Positions 19,835 to 28,914 of a stretch of 64,000 nucleotides of DNA are shown here, piece after piece. A model generated the notes under the pieces. It did not search any database and had not been told where the DNA came from. It worked only from the letters and a program-made list of their open reading frames with translations. Each line of letters opens with the position of its first letter. The first letter of the stretch is position 1. The stretch comes from Hyphomicrobiales bacterium (lineage in GTDB: Bacteria; Pseudomonadota; Alphaproteobacteria; Rhizobiales; Xanthobacteraceae): contig JAFKKM010000020.1 of assembly GCA_017305555.1 (NCBI GenBank), forward strand, positions 23,833 through 87,832, read 5' to 3'. Position numbers and translations under genes: made by a program.

Positions 19835-20665
19835 TCACCGCGACAGGAACGCCGGCACCGTCATCGATCGCAGGATGTTGCGCGTGACGCCGCCGAGGAC
19901 GAATTCGCGCAAGCGCGAGTGGCCGTAGCCACCCATCACGATCAGATCCGCCGATCTGTCGGCGGCGTGCGACAGGATCACGTCGGCGATGCTGCGATCC
20001 GGCACCGATACGGTTTCGATTTCGATTTGAACGTCGTGCCGCGCCAGATGATTGGCGATCTCCATGCCGCGGATTTCGCGATGGGAGGTCTCGTCCTTGC
20101 CGCTTGTGACATTGAGGATTTCGACGGTACCTGCGCGTTTAAGGAACGGCAGAGCATCATTCACCGCCCGCGCGGCGGGCGCGCCGCCGTCCCAGCAGCA
20201 CAACACCCGATCCAGCTTGAGACCTTCGGTCTGAATGTAGGGCACCACGATCGCCGGCCGTCCGGTGTTGAATAGCGCGGCCTCGATGATCAGGCTGTTG
20301 TCGGGCCCTTCATCGTCGGTCTGGCGCAGGATGCTGAGATCGTAATGCCGCGCAAACGACGCGAAGGTGTCCGCCGCGCCGAAGCCGGTGTCGAGTACCA
20401 GATGATCCGAGATGGAAATTCCGCTGCGCCCGGCGACGGCGTGGAAACGCGTCAGCGCGGTGCGCGCCGCCTGTTCGCTTTGAGCGAGGATGTCGGCGAC
20501 CACGCTGCCGGGGACGCCGGCCATGCCGTAATCGGGCAAGCCGGCAAGATTGCCATAGGCCACGCCAGCGAGATGAGCATTGAAGGTCTCGGCGACGGAG
20601 ACGGCGAAGCCGAGTGCTTGGTCGTGCGCCTTATCATGCTCCAGTTTGACGATTAGGTCTTTCAT
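19835..20665 (-). CDS. Universal stress protein (tandem Usp-like)
   Basis: The 276-residue length fits two UspA-type Rossmann-like domains in tandem. The first opens MKDLIVKLEHDKAHDQALGFAVSVAETF. The second ends with the nucleotide-binding signature DLIVMGGYGHSRLREFVLGGVTRNIL (G-x2-G-x9-G-T). Usp proteins are cytosolic ATP-binding or AMP-binding factors induced by stress. The ATG at 20665 has AGGAG 9 bases upstream. It is divergent from the K+/H+ antiporter gene. Confidence 0.88.
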   Translation of the reverse strand: MKDLIVKLEHDKAHDQALGFAVSVAETFNAHLAGVAYGNLAGLPDYGMAGVPGSVVADILAQSEQAARTALTRFHAVAGRSGISISDHLVLDTGFGAADTFASFARHYDLSILRQTDDEGPDNSLIIEAALFNTGRPAIVVPYIQTEGLKLDRVLCCWDGGAPAARAVNDALPFLKRAGTVEILNVTSGKDETSHREIRGMEIANHLARHDVQIEIETVSVPDRSIADVILSHAADRSADLIVMGGYGHSRLREFVLGGVTRNILRSMTVPAFLSR

Positions 20666-20919
20666 GGCTGACACTCCTCGATGACGATGGCACAACTTAA
20701 TGTGGCGTCGCGAACGGAATTTGCGACTCCGCAATCGACGGCGGGATTTCCGGAGCGTGCGACATCAGCGCGCATCCGCACGAACGGAGATATCTGGCCT
20801 GCATCGGCTTCACGATTCCGTGCGTGTGTAACGATCTCATGACGTCGTGGTGCCGCGGTGCGGCGATGGGTAGCCAAATGCCCGCTGGTATCTCGCTCGC
20901 GTCCGCAGCAAAATGCCCC

Positions 20920-22665
20920 GTGCATCATAATACCCCATTGATTTCCACGGTCGTGGTCGGCCTCGTGCTGGCGTTTGTTCTTGGCGCGCTGGTCCAGCGC
21001 GTGCGGGTCTCGCCGTTGGTGGGTTATCTGCTTGCCGGCGTGGTGATGGGCCCGTTCACGCCGGGCTTCGTCGCCGATCAGAACATTGCCAACGAACTCG
21101 CCGAAATCGGCATCATTCTGCTGATGTTCGGCGTCGGCCTGCATTTCTCGCTGAAGGACCTGTGGTCGGTGCGAGCCATCGCGGTGCCGGGCGCTGTCGT
21201 GCAGATATCCGCCGCCACTGTGATGGGCTGGGCATTGGGCTGGGCGCTGGGCTGGAGCACCGGCAAGGGCATCATGTTCGGCCTCGCGCTCTCGACCGCG
21301 TCCACCGTGGTGCTGCTGCGCGCCATGCAGGAGCGGCGGCTGATCGACACCGAGCGTGGCCGCATCGCTGTCGGCTGGCTGATCGTCGAGGACGTCGCCA
21401 TGGTGCTGACGCTGGTGCTGCTGCCGGCGCTGGCAGGCTTGATGAACGACGATGCGGCAAGCAACTTCGATTTCTCGGCGCTGGCTTGGCCGATCGCGAT
21501 GACGCTCGGCAAGGTCGCGGCCTTCGTGGTGTTCATGCTGGTGGTGGGGCGGCGGGTGATCCCGTGGATCCTGCATTATGTCGCGCACACCGGTTCGCGC
21601 GAATTGTTTCGGCTGGCGGTATTCGCGATTTCACTCGGCGTCGCCTTCGGCGCGGCGATCCTGTTTGATGTGTCGTTCGCGCTCGGCGCCTTCTTCGCCG
21701 GCATGATCCTGAGCGAATCCGAACTGAGCCAGCGCGCCGCCAACGAGACGCTGCCGCTGCGCGACGCATTCGCGGTGCTGTTCTTCGTCTCGGTCGGGAT
21801 GTTGTTCGATCCCGCCATTATCGTGAAGGAGCCGCTGCCGCTGCTGGCGACGCTGTTCATTATCCTGTTCGGCAAATCGCTGGCAGCGTTCGCCATCGTG
21901 CGGCTGTTCGGGCATCCGATCTCGACGGCGCTGACGATTTCCGCGAGCCTGGCGCAGATCGGCGAATTCTCCTTCATCCTCGTGACGCTCGGTGTCAGCC
22001 TATCGCTGATGACCGATCGCGGGCGCGATCTGGTATTGGCCGGTGCCATCATCTCGATCATGCTCAACCCGCTGTGGTTCGCGCTGCTGGATCGCTTCCT
22101 GGCGAAGCGGGAAGCGGCCAAGTCGACGGCGGAGACGATCGGCGCGGAACCCGCGGTCGCCGATGAAGGCACCGCCACGCGCGAACCGCTGCCGGTGTCG
22201 CCGTTGACCGGTCATGTGGTGCTGGTCGGGCATGGCCGAGTCGGCAGCGTGGTCAGCGCGGCGCTGCGGCAGGCCGGCACGCCGGTGCTGGTGATCGAAG
22301 ATAATCCCGGCATCATCGAGCGGTTGCGGGAGCAGGGGATCGAGATCATCAGCGGCAATGCTGCCGCACCCGACATGCTGCAAGCCGCCAATGTTGGCGC
22401 CGCGCGCGGTCTGCTGGTGGCAATCCCGGATGCGTTTGAGGGCGGCCAGATCGTCGCCAAGGCGCGCGGCATCAGCGCGACTTTGCCGATCATCGCGCGC
22501 GCCCATTCCGAGGAGGAGATCGCGCACCTCAAGCATCACGGCGCGACGTCGGTGATCATGGGTGAGCAGGAAATCGCCAAGGCGATGTTGGCGCAGATCG
22601 CAGGCAGCGTCGCGGCTGCGCTTCAGCCCAAACCGACGGAAGGCAGCCAACCGTCGGCGGCGTGA
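20920..22665 (+). CDS. Cation:proton antiporter of the Kef/YbaL type (CPA2 with TrkA-N domain)
   Basis: The product (581 residues from this start) has about a dozen membrane helices of the CPA2 antiporter fold, including SPLVGYLLAGVVMGPFTPG, LLMFGVGLHFSLKDL and SFALGAFFAGMILSESELSQ. A cytosolic TrkA-N/RCK domain follows with dinucleotide motif VVLVGHGRVGSVVS and GNAAAPDMLQAANV. It should exchange K+ or Na+ for H+ under nucleotide or redox control. The GTG at 20920 was chosen because HHNTPLISTVV aligns with the YbaL N-terminus; an ATG at 20878 and a GTG at 20824 are alternatives, none with a clear ribosome site. Confidence 0.88.
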   Translation: MHHNTPLISTVVVGLVLAFVLGALVQRVRVSPLVGYLLAGVVMGPFTPGFVADQNIANELAEIGIILLMFGVGLHFSLKDLWSVRAIAVPGAVVQISAATVMGWALGWALGWSTGKGIMFGLALSTASTVVLLRAMQERRLIDTERGRIAVGWLIVEDVAMVLTLVLLPALAGLMNDDAASNFDFSALAWPIAMTLGKVAAFVVFMLVVGRRVIPWILHYVAHTGSRELFRLAVFAISLGVAFGAAILFDVSFALGAFFAGMILSESELSQRAANETLPLRDAFAVLFFVSVGMLFDPAIIVKEPLPLLATLFIILFGKSLAAFAIVRLFGHPISTALTISASLAQIGEFSFILVTLGVSLSLMTDRGRDLVLAGAIISIMLNPLWFALLDRFLAKREAAKSTAETIGAEPAVADEGTATREPLPVSPLTGHVVLVGHGRVGSVVSAALRQAGTPVLVIEDNPGIIERLREQGIEIISGNAAAPDMLQAANVGAARGLLVAIPDAFEGGQIVAKARGISATLPIIARAHSEEEIAHLKHHGATSVIMGEQEIAKAMLAQIAGSVAAALQPKPTEGSQPSAA

Positions 22666-22668
22666 GCG

Positions 22669-23106
22669 TCAGGCGGTTCGCGGGATATCGCTACCGAGCA
22701 ACTCCCGCGTCGCCGTTGAAATCGGCACCGGGCGGTGCGTGGTCTGATCGGTATTGACCCAGACGATTTCGCCAGTCGCCAACAGGTCGCTTTCGTCCTT
22801 GCGGAAGATCGCGAGTTCGAACGTCATGCTCGAGTTGCCGATCTTAGCGACGCGCGCCCCGACGTCGAGGTCCCAATCGAAGCGGATGGGCGCCTTGTAT
22901 TCGACCACCGCCTTCACGACGTGAAAATCGACGCCGGACTTCTGCGCGTCGGCGTATTGGTCGTAGCCCAACGCACGGAAGAATTCCGTGATGGCGGTGT
23001 CGTAATAGGTGAGGTAGTGCGCGTTGAACAGCACGCCCTGGCCGTCGATCTCGGAATAGCGCACCCGGAACGGATGGAAGAAACGAAACTGGTCGCGTGT
23101 CGTCAT
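22669..23106 (-). CDS. 4HBT/YbgC-like acyl-CoA thioesterase
   Basis: This 145-residue hotdog enzyme belongs to the 4-hydroxybenzoyl-CoA thioesterase group. The catalytic-Asp motif is RYSEIDGQGVLFNAHYLTYYD. The later segments VVKAVVEYKAPIRFDWDLDVGARV and GEIVWVNTDQTTHRPVPI are typical. It probably hydrolyses a short-chain or aromatic acyl-CoA in the cytosol; the substrate cannot be read from sequence. It converges on the antiporter gene with 3 bases between the stops, and lies just after the icd terminator. Confidence 0.86.
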   Translation of the reverse strand: MTTRDQFRFFHPFRVRYSEIDGQGVLFNAHYLTYYDTAITEFFRALGYDQYADAQKSGVDFHVVKAVVEYKAPIRFDWDLDVGARVAKIGNSSMTFELAIFRKDESDLLATGEIVWVNTDQTTHRPVPISTATRELLGSDIPRTA

Positions 23107-23146
23107 GGCCGTGCCATCTCTTTCTTTGGTTCGGACCGCTCATGCA

Positions 23147-23178
23147 AAAGGGTGGCACGGATTTCCGCGCCACCCTTT
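23147..23178 (-). terminator. Terminator of icd
   Basis: A 10-bp stem (AAAGGGTGGC/GCCACCCTTT) with a 12-base loop is followed on the minus strand by a fourth T and TGCATG, 20 bases after the icd stop. Confidence 0.75.
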
Positions 23179-23198
23179 GTCGTGAAGGACTGCTGCCG

Positions 23199-24416
23199 TT
23201 ATGCCGGGGTCATCGCGGCGGTAAGGTTCGCCGCAACCTTGTCGAGGAAGCCGGTGGTGGACAGCCAGCGCTGGTCGGCGCCGACGAGAAGCGCGAGGTC
23301 CTTGGTCATGAAGCCGGACTCGACGGTCTCGACGCAGACCCGCTCCAGAGTCTTGGCGAACCTCGCCAGTTCCTCGTTGTTGTCGAGCTTGGCGCGATGC
23401 GAGAGGCCCTGCGTCCACGCGAAGATCGACGCGATGGAGTTGGTGGAGGTTTCCTTGCCCTTCTGGTGCTCGCGATAGTGGCGGGTGACGGTGCCGTGGG
23501 CGGCTTCGGCTTCCACCGTCTTGCCGTCCGGCGTCAGCAGCACCGAGGTCATCAGGCCGAGCGAGCCGTAGCCCTGCGCCACGGTGTCGGACTGCACGTC
23601 GCCGTCGTAGTTCTTGCAGGCCCAGACGTAACCGCCGGACCACTTCAGCGCCGAGGCCACCATGTCGTCAATCAGACGATGTTCGTAGGTCAGGCCCTTG
23701 GCCTCGAAGTCCTTCTTGAACTCGGCCTCGTAGAGTTCCTGGAAGATATCCTTGAAGCGGCCGTCATAGACCTTGAGGATGGTGTTCTTGGTCGAGAGAT
23801 AAACCGGATAGCCGCGCGACAGGCCGTAGTTGAACGAAGCGCGGGCGAAGTCGCGGATGGAATCTTCGAGATTGTACATGCCCATGGCGACACCGGCGCC
23901 CGGGGATTGGAAGACTTCGCGCTCGATCACGGTGCCGTCCTCGCCGACGAACTTCATCGTCAGCGTGCCCTTGCCGGGAAATTTGAAATCGGTGGCGCGG
24001 TACTGATCGCCGAAGGCGTGGCGGCCGATGATGATCGGCTTCGACCAGCCCGGCACAAGGCGCGGCACGTTCTTGCAGATGATCGGCTCGCGGAAGATCA
24101 CGCCGCCGAGGATGTTGCGGATGGTGCCGTTCGGCGACTTCCACATCTGCTTGAGGTTGAATTCCTTCACCCGCGCTTCGTCCGGGGTGATGGTGGCGCA
24201 TTTGACGCCGACGCCGTGCTTCTTGATGGCGTTGGCGGCGTCGACGGTGACCTGATCGTTGGTCTTGTCGCGGTACTCGATGCCGAGGTCGTAATAGTCA
24301 AGGTTCACATCGAGGAAGGGATGGATGAGCTTGTCCTTAATGTATTGCCAGATGATCCGGGTCATCTCGTCGCCGTCGAGTTCGACGACGGGGTTGGTCA
24401 CCTTGATTTTCGCCAT
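23199..24416 (-). CDS. icd: NADP-dependent isocitrate dehydrogenase
   Basis: This TCA-cycle enzyme oxidises isocitrate to 2-oxoglutarate and makes NADPH. The 405-residue protein is of the eukaryote-like homodimeric type common in alphaproteobacteria. It begins [21 protein letters not shown] and has the substrate loop [13 protein letters not shown] with VIFREPI, the signature [23 protein letters not shown], and [32 protein letters not shown] near the cofactor site. It is monocistronic with its own terminator. Confidence 0.98.
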   Translation of the reverse strand: MAKIKVTNPVVELDGDEMTRIIWQYIKDKLIHPFLDVNLDYYDLGIEYRDKTNDQVTVDAANAIKKHGVGVKCATITPDEARVKEFNLKQMWKSPNGTIRNILGGVIFREPIICKNVPRLVPGWSKPIIIGRHAFGDQYRATDFKFPGKGTLTMKFVGEDGTVIEREVFQSPGAGVAMGMYNLEDSIRDFARASFNYGLSRGYPVYLSTKNTILKVYDGRFKDIFQELYEAEFKKDFEAKGLTYEHRLIDDMVASALKWSGGYVWACKNYDGDVQSDTVAQGYGSLGLMTSVLLTPDGKTVEAEAAHGTVTRHYREHQKGKETSTNSIASIFAWTQGLSHRAKLDNNEELARFAKTLERVCVETVESGFMTKDLALLVGADQRWLSTTGFLDKVAANLTAAMTPA

Positions 24417-24652
24417 GGGGAATAGGGCCTTACATTAGAAACGGGATCGGACGGAAGAACCGCGGCGAGCGGTTCGCAACCGTGGCTATAGCACCCGCTT
24501 TCGCAGGCTGGAAGGCGAGGCCGTTTGCGGCTTTGCAGCATATTCGCCGCACGTTTGTGCGCCCGGCGCGTTTGGCACAGCGGTCTCGCGAGCATGATGC
24601 GAGAGGAATTTAGAATAATCGCATAACGCGTTGTTTTGTCGTTGTTTTATTT

Positions 24653-26344
24653 CTATCCACCGCTTGCCGGCGGGGTGAACGGTCCCGGAGGCGGGCGCGT
24701 GATCAGGGCGGTGATCAGAAGCCCTGCGACGGCGGCAACGAAGGTCAGCCAAAACGCATCGATATAAGCGAGCACGTTCGATTCGCGTTGGACGATGCCG
24801 GACAGAGTGCCAAGGCTGCGCGGCAGCGCGGCGCCGAGTCCGAAGCTCGAGAAATGCGCCGAGAGTTTCGCGAGCAGGTGCGTCACCTGAGCGCTGGCGT
24901 CGGTGACGTGCTGGCCGAGCAGATTGGAATGCATCTGCTCGCGCACCCGCAGCCACGTCCCCATCAGCGCGATGCCGATTTCGGCGCCGCCCAGTCGCAT
25001 GATCTGGATATAAGCCGCGAAGGCCGTCGCCCGCGTGGGATCGGAGTTGGCGAGGGCGATCAGGATGATCGGCATCAGCGAGAAGGTCTGCCCGACCGAT
25101 TGCAGCAGCACCATCGGCACGAAATCGGCCGGCCGCCAGTCGTGGGTGATCTGCGTTCCCAGCAATGCGGCGGCGGCGAACGCCATCAGACCGATCGTCA
25201 GCACGATCCTGGGATCGAGCCGGCGCAGCAGCCACAGCGATAGCGGAAACAACAGCACCATCGGCAGCACGCAATACATCAGCAGGAGACGGCCGGTCTG
25301 TTCGGGTCGAAGCTGCGCCACTGACGACAGAAAATTCGGCACCAGCGACGAGTTGGAGAGACTGGTCAGCGTATAGAGCAGGATCACCACCAGCGCGAAG
25401 CCGATGTTGCGCGACAGCAGTACATTGGCGTGTGCCCACGGATCGCGCACCACCGCCTCGTTGATGAAGAACGCCACCAGCAGCAGGGCGCCGCTCGCGA
25501 GCAGGGCCACGATGGTCCCGGATCCGAGCCAGTCGAGCCGATTGCCCTGATCGAGGCCGGCATAGACCATCGCAATGCCGCTACCGAGCAGCAGCATCCC
25601 GCCCCAGTCGGCGGTTTCCAGGAGTTTGCGGTTGAGCGGCTCCCACGGTGCGCCGATATAGACTAGGCCCGCCATCAGCACGGCGACGATGGCGTCCTGC
25701 CAGTACAGCCATTCCCAACCGATGCGGTCGACATAGAAGCCGACCAGCGCCGGGCCGAAGTTGAGCGAAAATCCGACCCGCAGCGCATAGATCCCGATCG
25801 CCACCAACCACCATTTCATCGGCAGGTTGCGGAAGATGATCATCAGCGTCGCCGGCACGAAGGTGCCGAGCAGCAGGCCATGGATCACGGTCAGCGTGAG
25901 TAGCGCCGGGTAATCGCGGACGAACGGAATGGCCAGCGAAATGATCGCGAAGACGAGGCTCGGCAGACCGAGGATGCGGCGCAGTCCGAACACCGTCGCA
26001 AGCCATGCGACCGCGGGCGCGATGAATATCTGCGATCCGGTCGCGGCGGTGCTCAACCACGCGCCTTCGTCGAAGCTTAACGAAAACGCACCCCGGAGAT
26101 CGGCCAGGCCGATCGAGAACATGCGGCTGTCGATGTTCGCCATCGATGCGCCGAGCAGCACCGCGATCACCGCGAGGATCGGATAATGGACGGCGGTGCC
26201 GACCGAAACCGGCCCGGCGGCGATAACCCTGGCGCCATTTCCGTTCCGATGGAATCGGAACGGGGCTCCAGATTTTTGTTTTGACGCGTTTTCTTGACGC
26301 GAACCGGTATCCACTTCGCTCGAAAACGCTTTAGTTTCCGCCAC
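24653..26344 (-). CDS. DHA2-type MFS multidrug efflux transporter (EmrB-like)
   Basis: The protein is an inner-membrane drug:H+ antiporter with about 14 helices. The first helix starts at HYPILAVIAVLLGASMANID, followed by FSLSFDEGAWLSTAATGSQIF and the later helices typical of the EmrB/FarB group. It follows the HlyD-type partner gene and overlaps it by 14 bases, so the two form an export complex with an outer-membrane channel encoded elsewhere. The start is uncertain. The GTG at 26344 makes codons 6-23 come from dispersed repeat family A; a GTG at 26314, also inside the repeat, is the alternative. Confidence 0.88.
   Translation of the reverse strand: MAETKAFSSEVDTGSRQENASKQKSGAPFRFHRNGNGARVIAAGPVSVGTAVHYPILAVIAVLLGASMANIDSRMFSIGLADLRGAFSLSFDEGAWLSTAATGSQIFIAPAVAWLATVFGLRRILGLPSLVFAIISLAIPFVRDYPALLTLTVIHGLLLGTFVPATLMIIFRNLPMKWWLVAIGIYALRVGFSLNFGPALVGFYVDRIGWEWLYWQDAIVAVLMAGLVYIGAPWEPLNRKLLETADWGGMLLLGSGIAMVYAGLDQGNRLDWLGSGTIVALLASGALLLVAFFINEAVVRDPWAHANVLLSRNIGFALVVILLYTLTSLSNSSLVPNFLSSVAQLRPEQTGRLLLMYCVLPMVLLFPLSLWLLRRLDPRIVLTIGLMAFAAAALLGTQITHDWRPADFVPMVLLQSVGQTFSLMPIILIALANSDPTRATAFAAYIQIMRLGGAEIGIALMGTWLRVREQMHSNLLGQHVTDASAQVTHLLAKLSAHFSSFGLGAALPRSLGTLSGIVQRESNVLAYIDAFWLTFVAAVAGLLITALITRPPPGPFTPPASGG
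26277..26329. repeat. Dispersed repeat family A, copy 3 (inside the MFS reading frame)
   Basis: This copy, reversed relative to copy 2, spans the junction after the HlyD-type gene and encodes about 18 residues (AFSSEVDTGSRQENASKQ) of the presumed N-terminus of the MFS protein. The match to copy 2 is close, with TGGATACC in place of TGGAAGCC. Confidence 0.82.
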
Positions 26345-27509
26345 CGGCTTTGGTCCCGTCTTTTGCCCCGCTGCCGGACGGCGCGACCGCGCCTTCGGTA
26401 TCGATCCGCGTCACCGCCGACATGCCGGGCAGCAGGCTGTCGATCAACGGCTGCCCCTTGTCGAATTCGATCCGCAGCGGAATGCGCTGCACCACCTTGG
26501 TGAAGTTGCCGGTGGCGTTGTCGGGCGGCAGCAAAGCGAATTGCGAGCCGCTGGCGGGGGAGATGCGGGCGACGTGGCCATGCAGCATCTGGCGCGGGAA
26601 ACTGTCGATCGTGATGCTGACCGGCTGCCCGGCCTTCACATGCGTCAGTTGCGTCTCCTTGTAGTTGGCGATGACGTAGACGTTCGGCAGCGGCACGACG
26701 TTGAACAGGTTGCTGCCGATATTCACGTAATCGCCGGGCTGAACCTGTCGTGCTCCGACGATGCCGTCGAAGGGCGCTTTGATGCGGGTGTAGCCGAGTT
26801 TCAGCTTGGCCGCCTTGAGCGCGGCTTCGGCCGCGAGAACATCGGCGGCGCGCTGCTTCTTCGTGCCGGCGAGCACTTCCATCTGATGCTTTTGCGCGGC
26901 GATCACCGCGCGGCTGGCGCGGACATCCGCTTGCGCCTTGGCGAGCGCGGCGTTCGCCTGTTCCAGCCGTTGACGCGTTCCGGCCTCGGTCTGGATCAGG
27001 GATTGCTGGCGATCGTGCTCCTGCTGCGCCTGAAGCTGAACGGCTTCGGCGGATGCGCGCTGCGCTTCGGATTGCGCGATGGTCGCGTATTGCAACTCGA
27101 CCTGATTGGCGAGGTTGTCGAGCGCGGCCTGCGCGCCCGCGACGGCGGCCTCTGCCTGCGCGACTTGTGCCTCGTAATCCGACGGATCGATTTCAACCAG
27201 TACGTCTCCCGCCTTGACGCGCTGATAGTCGCTCACGGTCACGGCCTTCACCTCGCCGGCGACGCGGCTGCTCAACTGCGAGACGTCGGCGCGCACGTAC
27301 GCGTCGTTCGTGGTCTGGGTTCTGGCGCTGCCAACCCACAGATCCCAGCGGGTGGTGGCGAGAGCAATGAAAACGAAGGCGGCAAGCACGCACACGAGCG
27401 GAATCGCCAGCCGCCGCCATGCCGCGACCGCCGTCGGCTTGTCCGGAGCAGAGGCGGGCTCCGGTGGTGGAGGGCTGGCGGCGGGAGGATGATTGTCCGG
27501 TTCGGCCAA
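26331..27509 (-). CDS. HlyD/EmrA-family membrane fusion protein
   Basis: The 392-residue periplasmic adaptor links an inner-membrane MFS pump to an outer-membrane channel. It has a Pro-rich cytosolic N-terminus, one membrane helix (about residues 33-52, LAIPLVCVLAAFVFIALATT), and a biotinyl-lipoyl half-motif (RVAGEVKAVTVSDYQRVKAGD). A long alpha-hairpin follows (residues ~115-235, rich in Ala/Gln), then the second lipoyl half (YTRIKAPFDGIVGARQVQPGDYV) and a beta-barrel. The TTG start at 27509 follows AAGGTGA. It leads the two-gene efflux operon; a CAGACGGTCTG palindrome lies 26 bases upstream. Confidence 0.9.
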   Translation of the reverse strand: MAEPDNHPPAASPPPPEPASAPDKPTAVAAWRRLAIPLVCVLAAFVFIALATTRWDLWVGSARTQTTNDAYVRADVSQLSSRVAGEVKAVTVSDYQRVKAGDVLVEIDPSDYEAQVAQAEAAVAGAQAALDNLANQVELQYATIAQSEAQRASAEAVQLQAQQEHDRQQSLIQTEAGTRQRLEQANAALAKAQADVRASRAVIAAQKHQMEVLAGTKKQRAADVLAAEAALKAAKLKLGYTRIKAPFDGIVGARQVQPGDYVNIGSNLFNVVPLPNVYVIANYKETQLTHVKAGQPVSITIDSFPRQMLHGHVARISPASGSQFALLPPDNATGNFTKVVQRIPLRIEFDKGQPLIDSLLPGMSAVTRIDTEGAVAPSGSGAKDGTKAGGGN

Positions 27510-27534
27510 GGATCACCTTCTCGGTCAAGCTGTG

Positions 27535-27545
27535 CAGACGGTCTG
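27535..27545. promoter_or_regulatory. Palindrome upstream of the efflux operon (possible operator)
   Basis: CAGAC-G-GTCTG is a perfect 11-base palindrome ending 26 bases before the TTG of the adaptor gene. TetR or MarR regulators often bind such sites before efflux genes, but no regulator gene is adjacent, so the role is inferred from position only. Confidence 0.35.
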
Positions 27546-27698
27546 AAAAACTCGAAAATGGGGGATCGTATCTAGCATATAGCCGGCGTGCCCGGCACTG
27601 CGCCGGTCAAATTTCCCCTCCGCCTAGAAATGCCTTGACGCGCGCCGCGCCACCTGCGTTACGGCAGGCGTATCGAACGGACCAATGCTTTAGGGATC

Positions 27699-28907
27699 AT
27701 GACAGGTTCAGGAACGGACAAGAGCAAGGCGCGGATGGACGTGGCCGGGCCGGTGGTGGTGCTGGTCGAGCCGCAGCTCGGCGAGAACATCGGCATGTGC
27801 GCGCGCGCCATGGGCAATTTCGGGCTGACCCGGCTGCGGCTGGTGAAGCCGCGCGACGGCTGGCCGAACGTCGCCGCGCAGCGCTCAGCCGCCGGTGCCG
27901 ATCACATCCTCGACAAGGTGGAACTGTTCGACACGGTGGAAGCGGCCATCGCCGACGTGTCGCTGCTGTTCGCGACCACCGCGCGCGCTCACGATCAGGC
28001 CAAGCCGGTGGTGGGGCCGGAGGCGGCGGCGCGGGAGATGTCGTCCCATATCGCGCAAGGGGCCACCGCTGCGATCCTGTTCGGCCGCGAGCGTTATGGC
28101 CTCGAAAACGACGAGGTGGCGCTGGCTGATCGTATCATTACCTATCCGGTCAATCCCGGCTTCGCCTCGCTGAACCTGGCGCAGGCGGTGCTGCTGATGG
28201 GCTACGAGTGGTTCAAGCTGGCCACCAGCAACGCGCTGCCGTTCGCGATGCCGGAACGTTCCGAGCGCGCCTCGCAGCACCAGATGCAGGCGTTCTTCGA
28301 CAATCTGGTGAGCGAACTCGACCGGGTCGAATTCCTGCGCCCGGCGGAAAAGCGCGACACCATGCTGGTGAACCTGCGCAACATTTTTACCCGCATGGAG
28401 CCGACCAAGCAGGACATGCATACGCTGCACGGTGTGGTGATGGCGATCGCGGAAGGCCGCAAGGGCCCGGCCAAGGGCGGCGTGCTCGATGCCAGTCAGG
28501 GCAAGCGGCTGCGGGAGCTATTGGCCGAGCAGGGCTCGGGTGGCAGCGACGGCGGCAGCATTCGCGGGCTGGCGCGGCTGCTGCGCCGCAATCCGAGCGA
28601 CGCCGAGCGCGTCCTGTGGAAGGCGCTGACCACCGACCGCCGTTTCGCCGGCCAATTCCGGCGCCAGACGCCGGTGGGCCGGCACATCCCGGACTTCGTC
28701 TCCTTCGTCCACCGCATCGCCATCGAGATCATCAACCCCAACGAACCCCCCACCATCCCCACCGACCGCGCCGCACGGCGGGAGTGGCTGGAGGCAAGGG
28801 ACTATCGGGTGGTTGAGATTGAGGCGGCGGCGGTGGAGAGTGATCTGGCGCCGGTGATGGATGGGTTGGCGGGAAAGATGGCTGTGAGTGAGGGGCGGCA
28901 ATCATAG
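27699..28907 (+). CDS. TrmJ-like 2'-O-ribose RNA methyltransferase fused to a DUF559 domain
   Basis: Residues 17-260 form a SPOUT methyltransferase of the TrmJ type, which methylates position 32 of tRNA. The motifs are NIGMCARAM (30-38), FGRERYGLENDEV (128-140) and NPGFASLNLAQAV (152-164). After a Gly/Ser linker, residues 288-395 form a DUF559 (Vsr-like) domain: RNPSDAERVLWKALTTDRR, FRRQTPVGRHIPDF, IAIEI and WLEARDYRVVEIE. Where most DUF559 proteins have a DGGxH-like motif after the IEI strand, this one reads NPNEPP, so nuclease activity is doubtful. The ATG follows TTTAGGGATC. The gene is divergent from the efflux operon. Confidence 0.87.
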   Translation: MTGSGTDKSKARMDVAGPVVVLVEPQLGENIGMCARAMGNFGLTRLRLVKPRDGWPNVAAQRSAAGADHILDKVELFDTVEAAIADVSLLFATTARAHDQAKPVVGPEAAAREMSSHIAQGATAAILFGRERYGLENDEVALADRIITYPVNPGFASLNLAQAVLLMGYEWFKLATSNALPFAMPERSERASQHQMQAFFDNLVSELDRVEFLRPAEKRDTMLVNLRNIFTRMEPTKQDMHTLHGVVMAIAEGRKGPAKGGVLDASQGKRLRELLAEQGSGGSDGGSIRGLARLLRRNPSDAERVLWKALTTDRRFAGQFRRQTPVGRHIPDFVSFVHRIAIEIINPNEPPTIPTDRAARREWLEARDYRVVEIEAAAVESDLAPVMDGLAGKMAVSEGRQS

Positions 28908-28914
28908 TGCGAGG

